64,000 nucleotides of DNA from Prorocentrum cordatum (GCA_963575745.1 CAUYUJ010014761.1:286371-350370); one strand, 5' to 3'. Shown: positions 21,180-32,525, numbered from the stretch's first letter. A program made the numbers and translations. The notes: generated by a model not told the origin, from the letters alone.

Positions 21180-22975
21180 CGACCGAGGGGTGGACGTAGA
21201 CGGGCTTCCCCTTCCATGATGTCGAGGATGAGATCCTGGCTGATGTTCCCTGTCGCCATGGGGTCTGCCCGCGCGTCACGGGTGTAGCACCGCAACGTTG
21301 GCTCGCAGCTCATGCGCTAGCCACCATAGGCGGCCTGCCAAACTATCCCCTGATGGCGGGCGCGCGTGGTCCATGGCCAACGCCGCGAAAAGGACGTGCC
21401 GTTTGCGACCAGCTCGGCCGGCACGCCGTAACCTCCCTCCTCCCTCAGTCCCCTGATCTCGTCTGCTGAGGCGGGTCCGCGCACCATCTCGTAGAGCGCG
21501 AGGAGGGGCACCTGTGGTCCGTCTTCTGCTCCACATGCTGCGAGTAGCTCGGAGCCGAATGACGATCTGCACATGAATTTGTATGATCGGCTCATAGCGT
21601 CGAGCAAGTAGCAGATCTGTTTACCAGAGCTGTGATACTTGCCCAGACGCGCGTACACGGCGCCTCTCATGCCGCATCCTCTCTCCCTCTCGCGCTTGAA
21701 GGAGCCGTCGCTCCGCGCGCAGATCTGGCCCGCGCGCTCCATCGCGCGGTAAGCGATGCGTGCTGTGATCTTCTGCATGGCCAGGACAACGGTGTTGAGC
21801 TGCATGATGCGTCTGATGAGCAACATGTTCTTGGCACGTTGCAGCGCGACGATGTGACGACAACGCGGTGTTGCGTGAGCAGCGCAAAGGCAGCTGCTCC
21901 AAGGAGGGACACAAAGAGGTCCGGGAATGGACCCTCAGCCAGCTCGTCTGGCTTCAACTTGACCAGGACGAGGTGACTAGTGGGGATTCGAGCGTCGATG
22001 CACTCGTCCTGGTCGAACGTCGCGGCACCGTCGGCACTGCGGTTTTAGTGGACACCGCAATTGGTGAAGTCGTCGTGATCACCCTTCATTTTGCCGAAGA
22101 CGCTGTCGATGTGGCCGATGAGGCGGTCGACGCGCTCCTTACATCTTGCGATTTTGAGGGCCTCGACGCGCATGGACAGCATGAGCACTAAGTCTGGGGC
22201 GCCGCCGGCACTATAGGTGTCGGGCGCCTCTCGCTTGACCTCGAAATCCGGGCCCCGCCGCGTCGGCTTGGTGTTGCACTCCTCTGAACGCGCGACCTGG
22301 GCGAGCTTCATGGAGAAGGCTCTGGGCGCATCCTTGCAGCCCGTGCCCGGCATGATGCAGTGCAGGCATTCGGTCCGCTCGTCGAAGGGCTCGTCGCCTG
22401 GGGCCTGCCAGAGGATGGCCGCACTGCCAGGCGGCAGGGTGAAGTTCAGCTCTCTCGGTTCTTCGCCCTGCTCTTGCATCTCGGCAGGACTCCAAAAACC
22501 ATTCACTGCAAGATCGTTTCCTCGACGTGCACGGCGACGTGCACCCGGTCCGGGCGATAGGCCGCCTCCGAAGGCAAAATGCGATGCGACGCCCGTTTCG
22601 TCGCTCAGGGCTCCGTCGCCCATGGCGTGGTAGCCCCTCGGCGCCGTGCCGCACCGAAGGATCCTGACGGTCTTGCCGTCCGATCCCTCCCCGCGCTTCC
22701 GTTTGAATGCGCGCCTGGAGTTCATGACGCTCCGAACGTTTTTGACAGGGCGTCGCCCGAAACACTTGTGCTTTACCCAGATGGTGAGCTCCTCGAGGAG
22801 GGCAGCGGCCACCTCCTTGGTCAGCCTCGACACCTCCTTTTGGTCAGGACATCAGTGTCGCGCTTGATTACCGCGGTCTGGACGGCGGCGTAGACCTTAA
22901 CCACGGCTGTGGTGGGCCTGCCGTCAACATAGTTGCCCACATGGCAGCTCAGAAATGCTTCACGCACTCCTAAGT
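21180..22975 (-). pseudogene. Ty1/copia pol relic (RT and RNase H regions), frameshifted
   Basis: Minus-strand order: a 5' fragment (HVGNYVDGRP, RDTDVLTK, 22830-22975); the RT region (22045-22833) with ELNFTLPPGS, then GTGCKDAPRAFSMKL; then SVFGKMKG and FTNCGVH ending at an in-frame TAA (22045); then SLLGAAAFALLTQHRVVV; then the RNase H-like part (CGMRGAVYARLGKYHSS, SSFGSELLAACGAEDG) and the tail TRDARADPMATGNISQD. At least three frameshifts are needed. RVT_2-type RTs carry an Asp-Asp catalytic pair; the matching place before LKIARCKERVDRLIG reads V-E-A, so the enzyme is dead. Integrase and gag are absent and a TCC tract lies immediately 5'. It would have copied element RNA into DNA. Confidence 0.8.
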
Positions 22976-23040
22976 CCGAGTATGACTTCACGTGTTTTCC
23001 TCCTCCCGTTTCGCCGCTGTAGTTCCTCCGCTCCCCTCTT

Positions 23041-23222
23041 CCTCCCTCCTCCCTCCTCCCTCCTCCTCCTCCTCCTCCTCCTCCTCCTCCTCCTCCTCCT
23101 CCTCCTCCTCCTGCCTCCTCCTGCCTCCTCCTCCTCCTCCTCCTCCTCCTTTTCCTCCTCTTCTTCCTTTTCCTCCTCCTCCTCCTCGTCCTTTTCCTCC
23201 TCCTCGTCGACGTCCTTATCCT
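23041..23222 (+). repeat. TCC/CTC tract
   Basis: Pyrimidine tract abutting the 5' limit of the copia relic. Confidence 0.85.
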
Positions 23223-23254
23223 CCATTGTCGAATCGTGAAAAGAACACGACAGA

Positions 23255-23610
23255 AGGTCATTCTCGATCTTCGGCCTCTGGGGGCCCTTACCGGGCCTCG
23301 GGGCCCCAAGACCCCGAGACCCCGAGATCCTGGCGTTGCAATTTTTTTCGGGCTGGGTGTTCTCGCTCAGTGTCGGGCCCCGGAACCGTCCAAGATCGAT
23401 CCGGCTCGAAAAACTGGCGCAGAAGGATTGGGTCCAGGGCTCCGTTTGTGCTTCTTGCGATATTGTCTTTTTTTTCTCGCGGCGGTGGATCTCAAGGGAG
23501 GAAAGGAAGGAAGGAAGGAGGGAGGGCTCTGGTTGTGCTGTCTACGATGTTGCCATGCTCTCGCGCCGTTGGATCTCGAGAGGGGGAAGGGAGGGAGGGG
23601 CCCAGACCTC
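23255..23610 (+). repeat. Module T copy 2 and a local tandem duplication
   Basis: TTCGGCCTCTGGGGGCCCTT at about 23270, then two copies of a motif of about 75 bp (GCGGTGGATCTCAAGGG and GCCGTTGGATCTCGAGA) with GGAAGGAAGG. Confidence 0.5.
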
Positions 23611-23657
23611 CTACGCCCTGCATTGCTTCCCACTCGGGGCCCCCGTGGCTCTGGACC

Positions 23658-23797
23658 CAGGCTGGACCTGCACGCTGCTTCTCGTTGTGTTTTCGCGTGG
23701 TGCTTCGTTTTGCTCTGCCTCTTTTCCTGTACCTCCCTCCCAAGCCCCCCCCCAAAAACACAACAAAACGCAAAACGGCGTTTAGGTCCAGGCCAGC
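23658..23797. mobile_element. hAT-like MITE, copy 3 (140 bp)
   Basis: Left CAGGCTGGACCTGCACGC; right end reversed GCTGGCCTGGACCTAAACGC. Flanks TCTGGACC (23650-23657) and TTTGGACC (23798-23805) match at 7 of 8. Interior with CGTTTTGC and CAAAACGCAAAACG as in copies 1 and 2, plus the shared CTGTACCTCCCTCCC motif. More diverged at the termini, so probably older. Confidence 0.75.
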
Positions 23798-23805
23798 TTT
23801 GGACC

Positions 23806-25030
23806 ACTGCCCGCGGACCGGTTCCTCCTCACGGGTCGTTTTGTTGAAGGCCCCAGCTGCCCGGCGAAGGCACACAAATGCTAGATGCTGCGAAAAAGGC
23901 GAACATCCCGCGTCTTGGTTGTCTGCTGTTCCGCAAGGGCAGCCATGTTCGCGTTTCGTGCTTCGCGGGGTAGAGGAGAAGAAAGAAGAAGATGAGGATG
24001 AGGAGTCGCGAGTCGCGAGCCGCGAACAACTTCGCGCCCTCGTGGCGGCCCTTACGGACATCCCGCGCCTTCCATGACATCCGACGTCATGCCGACATCG
24101 CCACCAAAAATGACCGGAGCCCTAGGCCCCATATTTCTGCGACACTCTTCGAGCCGTATCGATGCGCGAAGGCCGAAAGGCCAGAAGCCGGGCGAAAACA
24201 CCAGGTGTGAAAAACTTGCGACGCCCAGACCTCAGGGTTGATTATTTTTTTGACGTCAGGGAAAGGGAACGGCAGGACCGACAGCAGCAGCAGGAACGGG
24301 CTCTTTCTGCTACGCTGCGGCCGCGGGGGTGGCGCTCTTTCGGGGGTGGACACAACTCCCCGACTGCACGCCACCGGGGTAGCAAATCGACGTCCCAAAC
24401 CAAAAGAATCTGGGAACGCGCGCGTCGATGTGCAAAACCCACTGGGGACTGCACGGCGCACTCGAACGCCGATGTCAAGTAAACTGGTGCACAGCATCAT
24501 CCGCCCGAAGCTATCCTGAGGGGCAACGATGGGCGGGACCGGGCCCAGGGCATAACCATCGACCTGGAATCAACGATGCATCGCCGCTAGATCGGCAACA
24601 GGCCCCAGATAGCGAATCCCCACGTTCCTGGGCGGCGTGGGGGTATCAGGCCTCCATCGACGATCCATGGGCGATCGGGGGTCGAGGCGTTCCCCGTTGA
24701 TCCCATACCCCCATCGCTGCCCCTGAGAGGGGGCGGCGATCTCCGGCCAGAGCCCGGCGCGCGGGGGGACGCGCCCCGCCCCGGCGCCGCGCGGGAACCC
24801 CTTGGCGACCCTGGCGTTCCGAAGGCCCCCTGGGCACCCGACGGGCCGCAGGTCCACGCGGGGCGCGGCGGCGGCCCCGCTGCGCCCTGCGACCGCCGAA
24901 GGGCCACGGAGCTCGGGCGGGGCCAGCGACGGGGCAACATCGGAGCGGGCGATGCTTTGCCTGGCGAACCAGAACGCCCAGTCATTCCCAGTGACGCCCG
25001 CATGACGGAAATTATAAACACATCGAGGAC
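23806..25030. other. No recognised gene
   Basis: Mixed sequence with GAAGAAGATGAGGATGAGG near 23985 and many overlapping frames. The plus frame ending AMLCLANQNAQSFPVTPA near 25003 is coding-like but unidentified. Nothing else stands out. Confidence 0.4.
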
Positions 25031-26640
25031 CGTGATAACGTCAGCCTTCGACGCGACCCCCCCCCCCCCCCCCGCGCAGGAGTTGTTTCCGCCGAGATGC
25101 GCGCGCGCGTGAGGTGATTGGCTCTACCTTGTCTTCGTAGCGGCATTGGAAGCTGTGGCTTGTGCCGAGTGACCTGGCCACCAGCCCTTGGCTCGGTCAT
25201 CTAAATGTGACTTGCCTGCCGTCGGCAGGAAACTCGTGCAAGGCTCATCTAATTGTCTGATCAGACCTCCCGCGACGATACTGCCGCACGAATGGCAGGC
25301 CCACCCAGCCATGGCGTGCAAAGAGCGGACGGGGTTAACAAGTTGGCTGTCGAGGCGATGCTGGCCGCCAGGGGAAGGCTACACACTGTGGAGACAGGCC
25401 CGCGCGGGATTCGCCATTCCATGCGGCTGGCCTCTGCTTGCGAATTGAGCACGACATCGGTCTGCGTCAACGCGACGCCGCAGCATGGGGGGGCTCCGCC
25501 CACAACTGATGGAAACAACTGACTCCGAAACTGAATCTAGCACGCTCGGGAGGGGGTGGGACAGTTTGGACAGCCCCAAGTATAACGATGCGGAGTCGGA
25601 TGTCGCCCGCCTCTTTGTCTAGCTTACAAGTCGGGCCGCGAATGTATGCGCTGAGCTGGCATCTAGCTGCTTCGTTTCCCGCGAGGCGGCCCGCCGCCTT
25701 GTTGGCCTCGGCACGCAAAGCGGGAACTCCTCAAGATGCTGATGTCTCCTTCGAAAGGTGGCTCTGGATTTTGGAATGCCCGATAGGGTTGATGGGCGGA
25801 TGGCGAACTCTTGCAGCTTCCTCCGCAGATCTCTACTGCTCTAGGGATGTATGGGTCCGAGCTTTAGCCTGCGCCACCCTCTCACATATACGCTGTCGCA
25901 CATGTCTCAAGGGCCATGCGGTGCTCTGCAAGCAATCGACCAGGGCCACATCTCAGACCGATGGATTCTCTGTTTGTCCCCGCCAAGCAGCGCGCCCTTC
26001 CTGATCGACCCCAGGCCCAAGCGCACCTGCGGAGCCTCGGGCCTCCGCCGCGCAAGCCCCCCGAACCGCCCCCAGCGACCCAACTAGGGCCACCGCGCGC
26101 TGGGGGGGCGCCATCCCAAGAGCACCGCGCCGCGACAAAGACCTCTCGGGGCTCTGGGGGGTCGGGGGCCCCGGCCCAGGGGGCAGGGGTGAGGCCTGCG
26201 AGCCGGGCGCCGGAATTGCGATTCGCAGCTAGATCGTTAAGAGCGCTGTCCTGAAGCTCAACGTCTGGGAGGCCTTCCAAACCATCGTTGCACCCACGCT
26301 GCCGCACCATATGGGCGAGAGTCTCTGCTACGAAGAATATGCGGCGAACTGGGCCTTGGCCTGGGCGGGCATCGACCCCCCGCTGCTTTGGCCAGCGCCC
26401 CGCACTACCCGCGGCGATCAAGGCCCACCTCGCGGCGCGTGGCCCAAACGCCGCTCAACTCCGCTGAACTGCTTGCGATAACTAAGAGATCGACCCTGCA
26501 CTCAAGGTCGCTCCTTGGTGTTGCATCGAAGCTTCATGCCACATTTCGCTCTCGATGCTATTTCGATGTGCTGCTAGTAAGCTGCATGGCCGAATTGGCT
26601 TAGAGCTGCCGCTGCTGATTCGAAGCTGTCTACGTCTTGC
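25031..26640. other. Probable distal flank of LINE relic, no secure gene
   Basis: A poly-C run at 25058-25073. Minus-strand frames of normal composition but with many stops and shifts follow directly after the LINE ORF2 C-terminal segment, so this may be its decayed RNase H or 3' end. I could not recognise RNase H residues. Confidence 0.3.
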
Positions 26641-26642
26641 AA

Positions 26643-27340
26643 TCAATCGGAATCCTCGGGATCGGTCCGGCGCGCGGGCTGGAACGGCTTCCATCCGATG
26701 TCCAGCATGGACGCCATAATTGCTGACATGTGTCCTCTGACTTTCTTCTGTCGCCTGGCTGGTGGTGCGTGTGTGAGCCTGGGCCAGGCCTTGAACCGAG
26801 CTCGGGCTCTATTCGGGTAGAACTGGGGCCATGCTGGGAAACATATGAACCACTCCGTCAACAACTCCATCGCCGCCGCAATTCCTGGGCCCTTGGAACC
26901 TATCTCGAGGGCAATGAGAGCGGTGAGGCAGCGGCCCGGTGCATTCCCCTGGAGGATCTGCCCTGCAGAGGAGCGGAGGCGACGCGCCTTGCTGGGGCTG
27001 GCGCCGAATGACCTCGCATCGCACAGGCTCTGCGGGGTGGCGCCTCTCTTGAGGAGCTGTATCCGCGGCTTCTCACGGGCCATCTTAAACTTGGCAATCG
27101 TCTTTGAGCGGTCGATGGGAGCTCGATGTCTCGCTTTGCCCTGTGGCCGTCTCTGGCTGACCAGCGGGCCTCTATCTATTCCCAGATCTGGCGCCGAAGC
27201 AGCTCTGTTCAGGGCTAGATTCTGCGTGCGAACGCATCCCAGAAACTCCTCGGAAAGCTTGGCATGGCGGCGCATTATTTGGGATTTGTCTGGAAGCCCG
27301 AGGACCAGCCCGTTTGCCCCCCTAGTCTGACTCGGTAACG
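26643..27340 (-). pseudogene. LINE-type ORF2 C-terminal region (relic)
   Basis: A minus-strand frame ending at TGA 26643 contains KRGATPQSLCDARSFGASPS, then LRSSAGQILQGNAPGRCLTA, LTEWFICFPAWPQFY and KVRGHMSAIMASMLDIGWKP. This pattern resembles the region distal to reverse transcriptase in the non-LTR retrotransposons abundant in dinoflagellates; the match is from memory of the family pattern, not a search. The RT core itself was not found. The same frame stays open into the GC-rich array to 29834, an artefact of that array. Related same-strand pieces lie at 32.2-32.45, 33.1-33.6 and 34.7-34.96 kb. Confidence 0.5.
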
Positions 27341-27479
27341 AGGCCGGCGGCGTAGCTGGCGACCTCCTCGCCGCGCCCCTCTGACTCGAGGATCTTGCGT
27401 CATCCGCCCGACTGCGCGCTTCCAATCTGGGTCGACAGCGCGTGCTGATGTGAAACAAGTGGCACGTGTGCCGTAGCCC

Positions 27480-27562
27480 TTGCACAAAAAGGAAGGGGGA
27501 GGAGGAGGAGGAGGAGGAGGAGGAGGAGGAGGAGGTGGAGGAGGAGGGGGGAAGAGGGGGCA
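27480..27562 (+). repeat. GGA tract
   Basis: GGAGGAGG purine run at the border of the GC-rich array. Confidence 0.85.
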
Positions 27563-27629
27563 AGGCATCGCCCTCTGGGCCCAGCAACGGGGCCCAAGTC
27601 CCAGGTGGGGAGGGCGGGGGAGGCGGCGT

Positions 27630-29880
27630 GCGTCGCGACGCGGCATAGAGTGCTCTGAGCGGAGGGAGCACGGGGTGGAGGTCCCAATGGGGCGCTGGGG
27701 GCGCGGAGAGGAGGGGGGGGGTGCCGCGAAGCGGAATAAACTGTCGGGGCGGAGGGGGCACTGGGCGGGGCTTGGGGCAGAGGGCCACGGGGCGGGGGTC
27801 CAACTGGGGCGCTGGGGAAAGGGGGGGAAGGGGGGGAGGTGGCGTGCGTCGCGACGCGGAATAAAATTGTCGGGGCGGAGGGGGCACGGGGCGGAGTCCC
27901 CACTGGGGCGCTGGGGACGCGGGGAGGGAGGTGGGGGAGGTGGTGTGCGGCGCGACGCGGGATGAAGCGTTAGTGGCGGAAGGGGCAGTGGGCGGGGCCC
28001 CCGCTGGGGCGCTGGGGACGCGGGGGGGCTCGGGGCAGAGAACCACGGCGCGGGGGTCCCACTCTGGCGCTGGGGACGCCACGGCGCGGGGGTGTGCGAC
28101 GCGTAATGCAGCGTTCGTGTCGGAGGGGGCAGTGGGCGGGGGCCCCGCTGGGGCGCTGGGGGCGCGGTGGGGCTTGGGGCAGAAGCCACGGCGCGGGGGC
28201 CCCACACTGGCGCTGGGGACGCGGGGGGGGGGGGGAGGTGCGACGCGGGATAAAGCGTTCGTGGCGGAGGGGGCAGTGGGCGGGGCCCCCGCTGGGGCGC
28301 TGGGGACGCGGTGGGCTCGGGGCAGAAAGCCACGGCGCGGGGGCCTCACACTGGCGCTGGGGACGCGGGGGGGCGGGGGGGGGCGACGCGGGATAAAGCG
28401 TTCGTGGCGGAGGGGGCAGTGGGCGGGGCCCCCGCTGGGGCGCTGGGGACGCGGGGGGGCTGGGGCAGAGAGCCACGGCGCGGGGGCCCCACTCTGGCGC
28501 TGAGGACGCGGGGGGAGGGGGGGGGGGGCGAAATAAAATGGGAGCTCTAGACACCCTGTGCGAAATAAAATGGTCGGGCGGAGGGCGGCGGGGGCGGTGC
28601 GCTGGGCTGGGCTGCTGGGGAGAAGGGGGGGGGGGGGGGGCGACGACGACGCCGAAATAAAGTGGTCGGGGCGGGGGGCGGCGCGCTGGGCTGCTCGGGA
28701 GAAGGGGGTGGGGGTGGGGTGGGTGGGGGGGGGGCGACGACGACGCCGAAATAAAGTGGTCGGGGCGGAAAGGGCGGCGCGCTGGGCTGCTGGGGAAAAG
28801 GACAGGGGGGGGCGACGACGACGCCGAAATAAAGTGGTCGGGGCGGAGGGGGCAGCGCGCTGGGCTGCTGAGGAGAGGGAGAGGGGGGGGGGGCGACGAC
28901 GACGCCGAAATAAAGTCGTCGGGGCGGAGGGGGCGGTGCGCTGGGGTGCTGGGGAGCGACGCATAGCGACATGTCGACACAACGCCGAAATAGGGCGACG
29001 ACGACGCCGAAATAAAGTGGTCGGGGCGGAGAGGGCGGTGCGCTGGGCTGCTGGGGAAAGCGACACATGTCGACACAACGCCGAAATAGGGCGACGACGA
29101 CGCCGAAATAAAGTGGTCGGGGCGGAGAGGGCGGTGCGCTGGGCTGCTGGGGAAAAGGACAGGGGGGGCGACGACGACGCCGAAATAAAGTGGTCGGGGC
29201 GGAGGGGGCAGCGCGCTGGGCTGCTGAGGAGAGGGAGAGGGGGGGGGGCGACGACGACGCCGAAATAAAGTCGTCGGGGCGGAGGGGGCGGTGCGCTGGG
29301 GTGCTGGGGAGCGACACATAGCGACACATGTCGACACAACGCCGAAATAAAGTGGTCGGGGCGGAGGGGGCAGCGCGCTGGGCTGCTGAGAGAGGGAGAG
29401 GGGGGGGGGGGCGACGACGACGCCGAAATAAAGTCGTCGGGGCGGAGGGGGCGGTGCGCTGGGGTGCTGGGGAGCGACACGTAGCGACACATGTCGACAC
29501 AACGCTGAAATAAAGTGGTCGGGGCGGAGGGGGCAGCGCGCTGGGCTGCCGAGGAGAGGGAGAGGGGTGGGGGGCGACGACGACGCCGAAATAAAGTCGT
29601 CGGGGCGGAGGGGGCGGTGCGCTGGGGTGCTGGGGAGCGACACATAGCGACACATGTCGACACACATCGACATATAGAGACATATATCAACACGCACATA
29701 TCGACGCATAGCGACACACAGCGACACATAGCGACGCACACATGGAGACGCATAGCGACACACAGCGACACATATAGCGGCACATGAAGGGCACAAAGCA
29801 CACAGCGACACATATAGCGACACATGAAGGGCACAAGGCAGCTGGGGGGGAGCGACGACGACGCCGAAATAAAGTGGTCG
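27630..29880 (+). repeat. GC-rich tandem array with AATAAAG in each unit
   Basis: Left part: units of about 145 bp (starts near 27958, 28103, 28246, 28388) with GGGATAAAGCGTTCGTGG, CGGGGCCCCCGCTGGGGCGC and CCACGGCGCGGGGG. Right part (28570-29640): units of about 80 bp, CGACGACGACGCCGAAATAA then GTGGTCGGGGCGGAGGGGG and GCGCTGGGCTGCTG, some grouped into larger units with GCGACACATGTCGACACAAC. GGAGCTCTAGACACCCTG flanks the right part at 28541 and 29880. The array separates parts of a LINE relic. All three minus frames are nearly stop-free through composition. Confidence 0.85.
29650..29845 (+). repeat. GACACATAGC decamer array
   Basis: Units GCGACACATA/GCGACACACA with ATCGACATAT variants. A segment of about 50 bp, ACACAGCGACACATATAGCG then CACATGAAGGGCACAA, is duplicated at its end. 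Confidence 0.8.
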
Positions 29881-29900
29881 GAGCTCTAGACACCCTGCGC

Positions 29901-32100
29901 AAGAGAATAAAAGTGTAGTTTAGCTGCTGCTACATGATGCGCTGCCCTACAGCCGGGTAGACCGCCCCTCGTCGGGATAATCGCTTCTGAAAAACTCTGA
30001 TTGCTGCGAGCGCGCCTCGGGCCCGGGTGCAACTGGATGGAGAAGTCGAGGATGGCAGCCTCAGTCGAGACGAAGATGGGGTCGGGGGAGTCGTAGAAGC
30101 CGGATGCGCCCTTCGCTGCAAGGCACGCGAGATCCACAGCTCTCTGTCGCACTCGTCAAAAAGCACGCTTGCGGGCGGCCCGCCTCGTCTCAATGGGCTT
30201 GGCGGGTTCTGCGAACTGCCCGCGGAATCCGCGATGGCTCCTCTGAGCTGCCCCCGCGGCCTGGGCGCGAGAGCAAACGTGGCCGTGGATGTATTATTGC
30301 CGTTCTCCTTCAGTCCGAGGGGGGCCCGAGCTCGCGCCAGCTGCCGCGGCCGCGCCAGGGCCCTCTTCATCTCCTGAAGAACCTTGATGCGCTACTGCAT
30401 GGCCTCCGGGGGGGGGGGGGGGCGAAGGAGGCCCTCGGGCCGCCGTCGAGGCATCTTCTCGATTTCCCCATCCTGGGGCACCTCGCCCAGGAGGCCGACT
30501 GAGAGGCGCTCTCGCTCGGCGGGGCTGTCGAGGGCGCTGCAGCGCATGCTGGATGAACATTCGGCGACCTCGATCTTCTGGCGCCGCCGCGATTCCCAAG
30601 CTTTGGCCCTGCCCCCCATGAAGCCCGCGGGGGGCGCTGAGGGGGGCTGGCCGACGTCCCACTCCCCGGCGTTGTGCGCAGGTTTGGCCTGCATCGAGCC
30701 TCGCGCCTTGCCGAGGTTGCTGGAGTCGCGCGTGCCCAAGTCGAGAACTCCTTGAGGCCCCCAGCGGCGACGAATCTGCCGCCTGCTGGCGCCGATAAAA
30801 ATGCGCCGCGTGGCCTCTGAAAGGTCTTGCAGCTGCGCCCGAAAGCCCCTCGGCGCGCGCGGGCGCCGGGGTGCCTCGACCTCTTGGCGCTCGACGCGAG
30901 GGATGGAAGGGTCACCTTGCTTGCCGTTGGCGCCACTTGCCGAAGAGCATGAACGACTTGCTGGGCGGCTAGGCTCTTTTTGGACCCTCGACTCTGGAAG
31001 TGCCTGTCCTTGCCCCGAATCTCGCACGCATCGCCGCGCGATGCTTCTATGCTCTGGGCAGCCAACTGCCCAGCTGGGTCGCCGATTCCCGGAAGGGGCT
31101 CGGTGTCGACCTGGCCGAAGGCCAGGCGCATGTCTGATGTTCTCCGGGGCTCCCTTGTGGATCTGCGCGGGGCCCTCGCGCTCGGGCGCTTCTCTCCCGC
31201 AGGTCCTGGAGCTAGGGGGGCAGCTTCACTCTGGAGGGGGGCCGGGGGCTTGCGGATTTCCTTCGGGATCGAGCCTTTTAATGTTGCGATCTCTTGCTGC
31301 GTGGGTCGGCTTTCCGAATTCGGGGTCGTCGGCGGCCGGGGGGTGGGTCTTCGGGGCGGGGCGGGCGCGATGGGGGGCGTCTGTCTCGTCCGCGCGCAAC
31401 TCCGCCACTGGGCCTGCGCGCGCCGCCCAGTCGCCGCCCCGCGATCCGCTGACAGATTGATTGAAATGTATGATGTTCACCGAAACTACAGTGCAATCAA
31501 AAATTCGCCACGGCCCGCCATGCTGGCGATGTGCGCGTTAGATTGTTTGCGAACCGGGGCCCAAGGTTGATGCGCCCCGAAGCTCGCGTCCCAGTCGCAT
31601 GCTAGAATCCACTCAACAGCCCGGGCCCTCGGGAACCCGCCGGAGCGTCTTGAATTGCGTGGGGCTTCGCCAGGCCGCGCCGATGCAAGGGCCTATGTGA
31701 ACCTGCCCATAGACGAATTGCCCCCGAGAAGTCCTGGTCGAAATGGCCGCGCAAGAAATCGATTGATCCCGGCCCCAATTTTCCAGAACTACCGCGTCGG
31801 ATGTACAAAAGGTTCGCCATGAATAAATTTGATCATCTCGCGTCGGCAGGGAAAGACTCCGCCGGGTGGGATTTTAAAATCGCGGGCGTTTGCGTCGCGA
31901 TGTTAGCATACCCCGTTTGAAATCTGCACCGTTACAGAATGGGAAGAAATCTCGGATGGAGAAATCCCGGATCTTTGATCCGTGCGCTCTTGAGCCGGCG
32001 CGCCGGGGTTCTGGGGTGCGAACGGGGCGCGGCGCGATCGGGGCAGGGGTCGGCCTCCGCCCGTCCGTTCGCGCGGAAGTGACGGTCGCAACCTGCCGTT
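29901..32100 (-). other. Unassigned region between LINE fragments
   Basis: Minus-strand frames of 200-250 codons (about 30367-31131 and 30392-31027) have mixed composition but no RT or endonuclease signature that I can name. By position they should be the middle of the LINE. Poly-G/C runs at 30408-30422 suggest expansion. No plus-strand gene was recognised. Confidence 0.35.
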
Positions 32101-32112
32101 ATCTTGGCGCCT

Positions 32113-32114
<2 letters not shown>

Positions 32115-32150
<36 letters not shown>

Positions 32151-32152
32151 CT

Positions 32153-32183
<31 letters not shown>

Positions 32184-32186
32184 CAT
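32115..32186. repeat. (TA)n tracts
   Basis: Two TA runs separated by ACTATACATACATACA. Confidence 0.9.
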
Positions 32187-32229
32187 ACACGAACAAAAGA
32201 CGAACGTTTGCAAGGGCGCAGTACTGGGG

Positions 32230-32445
32230 CTCGCGCCATAACACTGGATAGATTTCGCGGCGAGGCGGGCGGCAGAACTGACCCCTGCGGTCGGTTCACA
32301 TGCGACGGACGCCCCGCGAGCTGCTGTTTTTTTGTCTCGCCGGCGATCGGGCGACATGATCGGCCGCCAGCCGCGCCAGTTAATCTCGTGGCCCAGCGCC
32401 TGCAGCGCGTCAGTCGTCTGGCGGTGCTCTGAAACTCGCGAGGTT
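32230..32445 (-). pseudogene. LINE endonuclease-like fragment
   Basis: Minus-strand frame with SEHRQTTDALQALGHEINWR, then GWRPIMSPDRRR and GASVACEPTAGVSS. The pattern (an H before a helix, G-W-x-x-x-x-S-P, then a G-rich A-S-V-A strand) is like the N-terminal part of the APE-type endonuclease in dinoflagellate LINEs. Catalytic residues beyond it were not traceable. It lies between ORF1-like coils (33.1-34.96 kb) and the ORF2 C-terminus (26.6 kb), the expected order. Confidence 0.4.
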
Positions 32446-32466
32446 ACACTCAACCTAGTGACCACT

Positions 32467-32525
32467 GAGCCTTCTTCGACTACCACCCCACTTGGACCAA
32501 GTGGGGCGGTAGTCGAAGAAGGCTC
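32467..32525. repeat. 59-bp near-perfect palindrome
   Basis: Two 29-base arms around a single A, with 28 of 29 paired. Each arm contains GAGCCTTCTTCGACTACC and CCCCACTTGG (one A/G difference). Pairing extends about 5 bases further outward with one mismatch. Just 5' (minus sense) of the LINE endonuclease-like fragment. Confidence 0.85.

Noticed and set aside
22976-23222. LTR for the copia relic
   Set aside because: No direct repeat pair was found flanking 21.2-23.0 kb; the TCC tract is not an LTR.
27480-29834. Very long Pro/Arg/Ser-rich reading frames over the GC-rich array
   Set aside because: All three minus frames are open, the peptides are repeats of the DNA unit, and stop codons are rare because of GC content.
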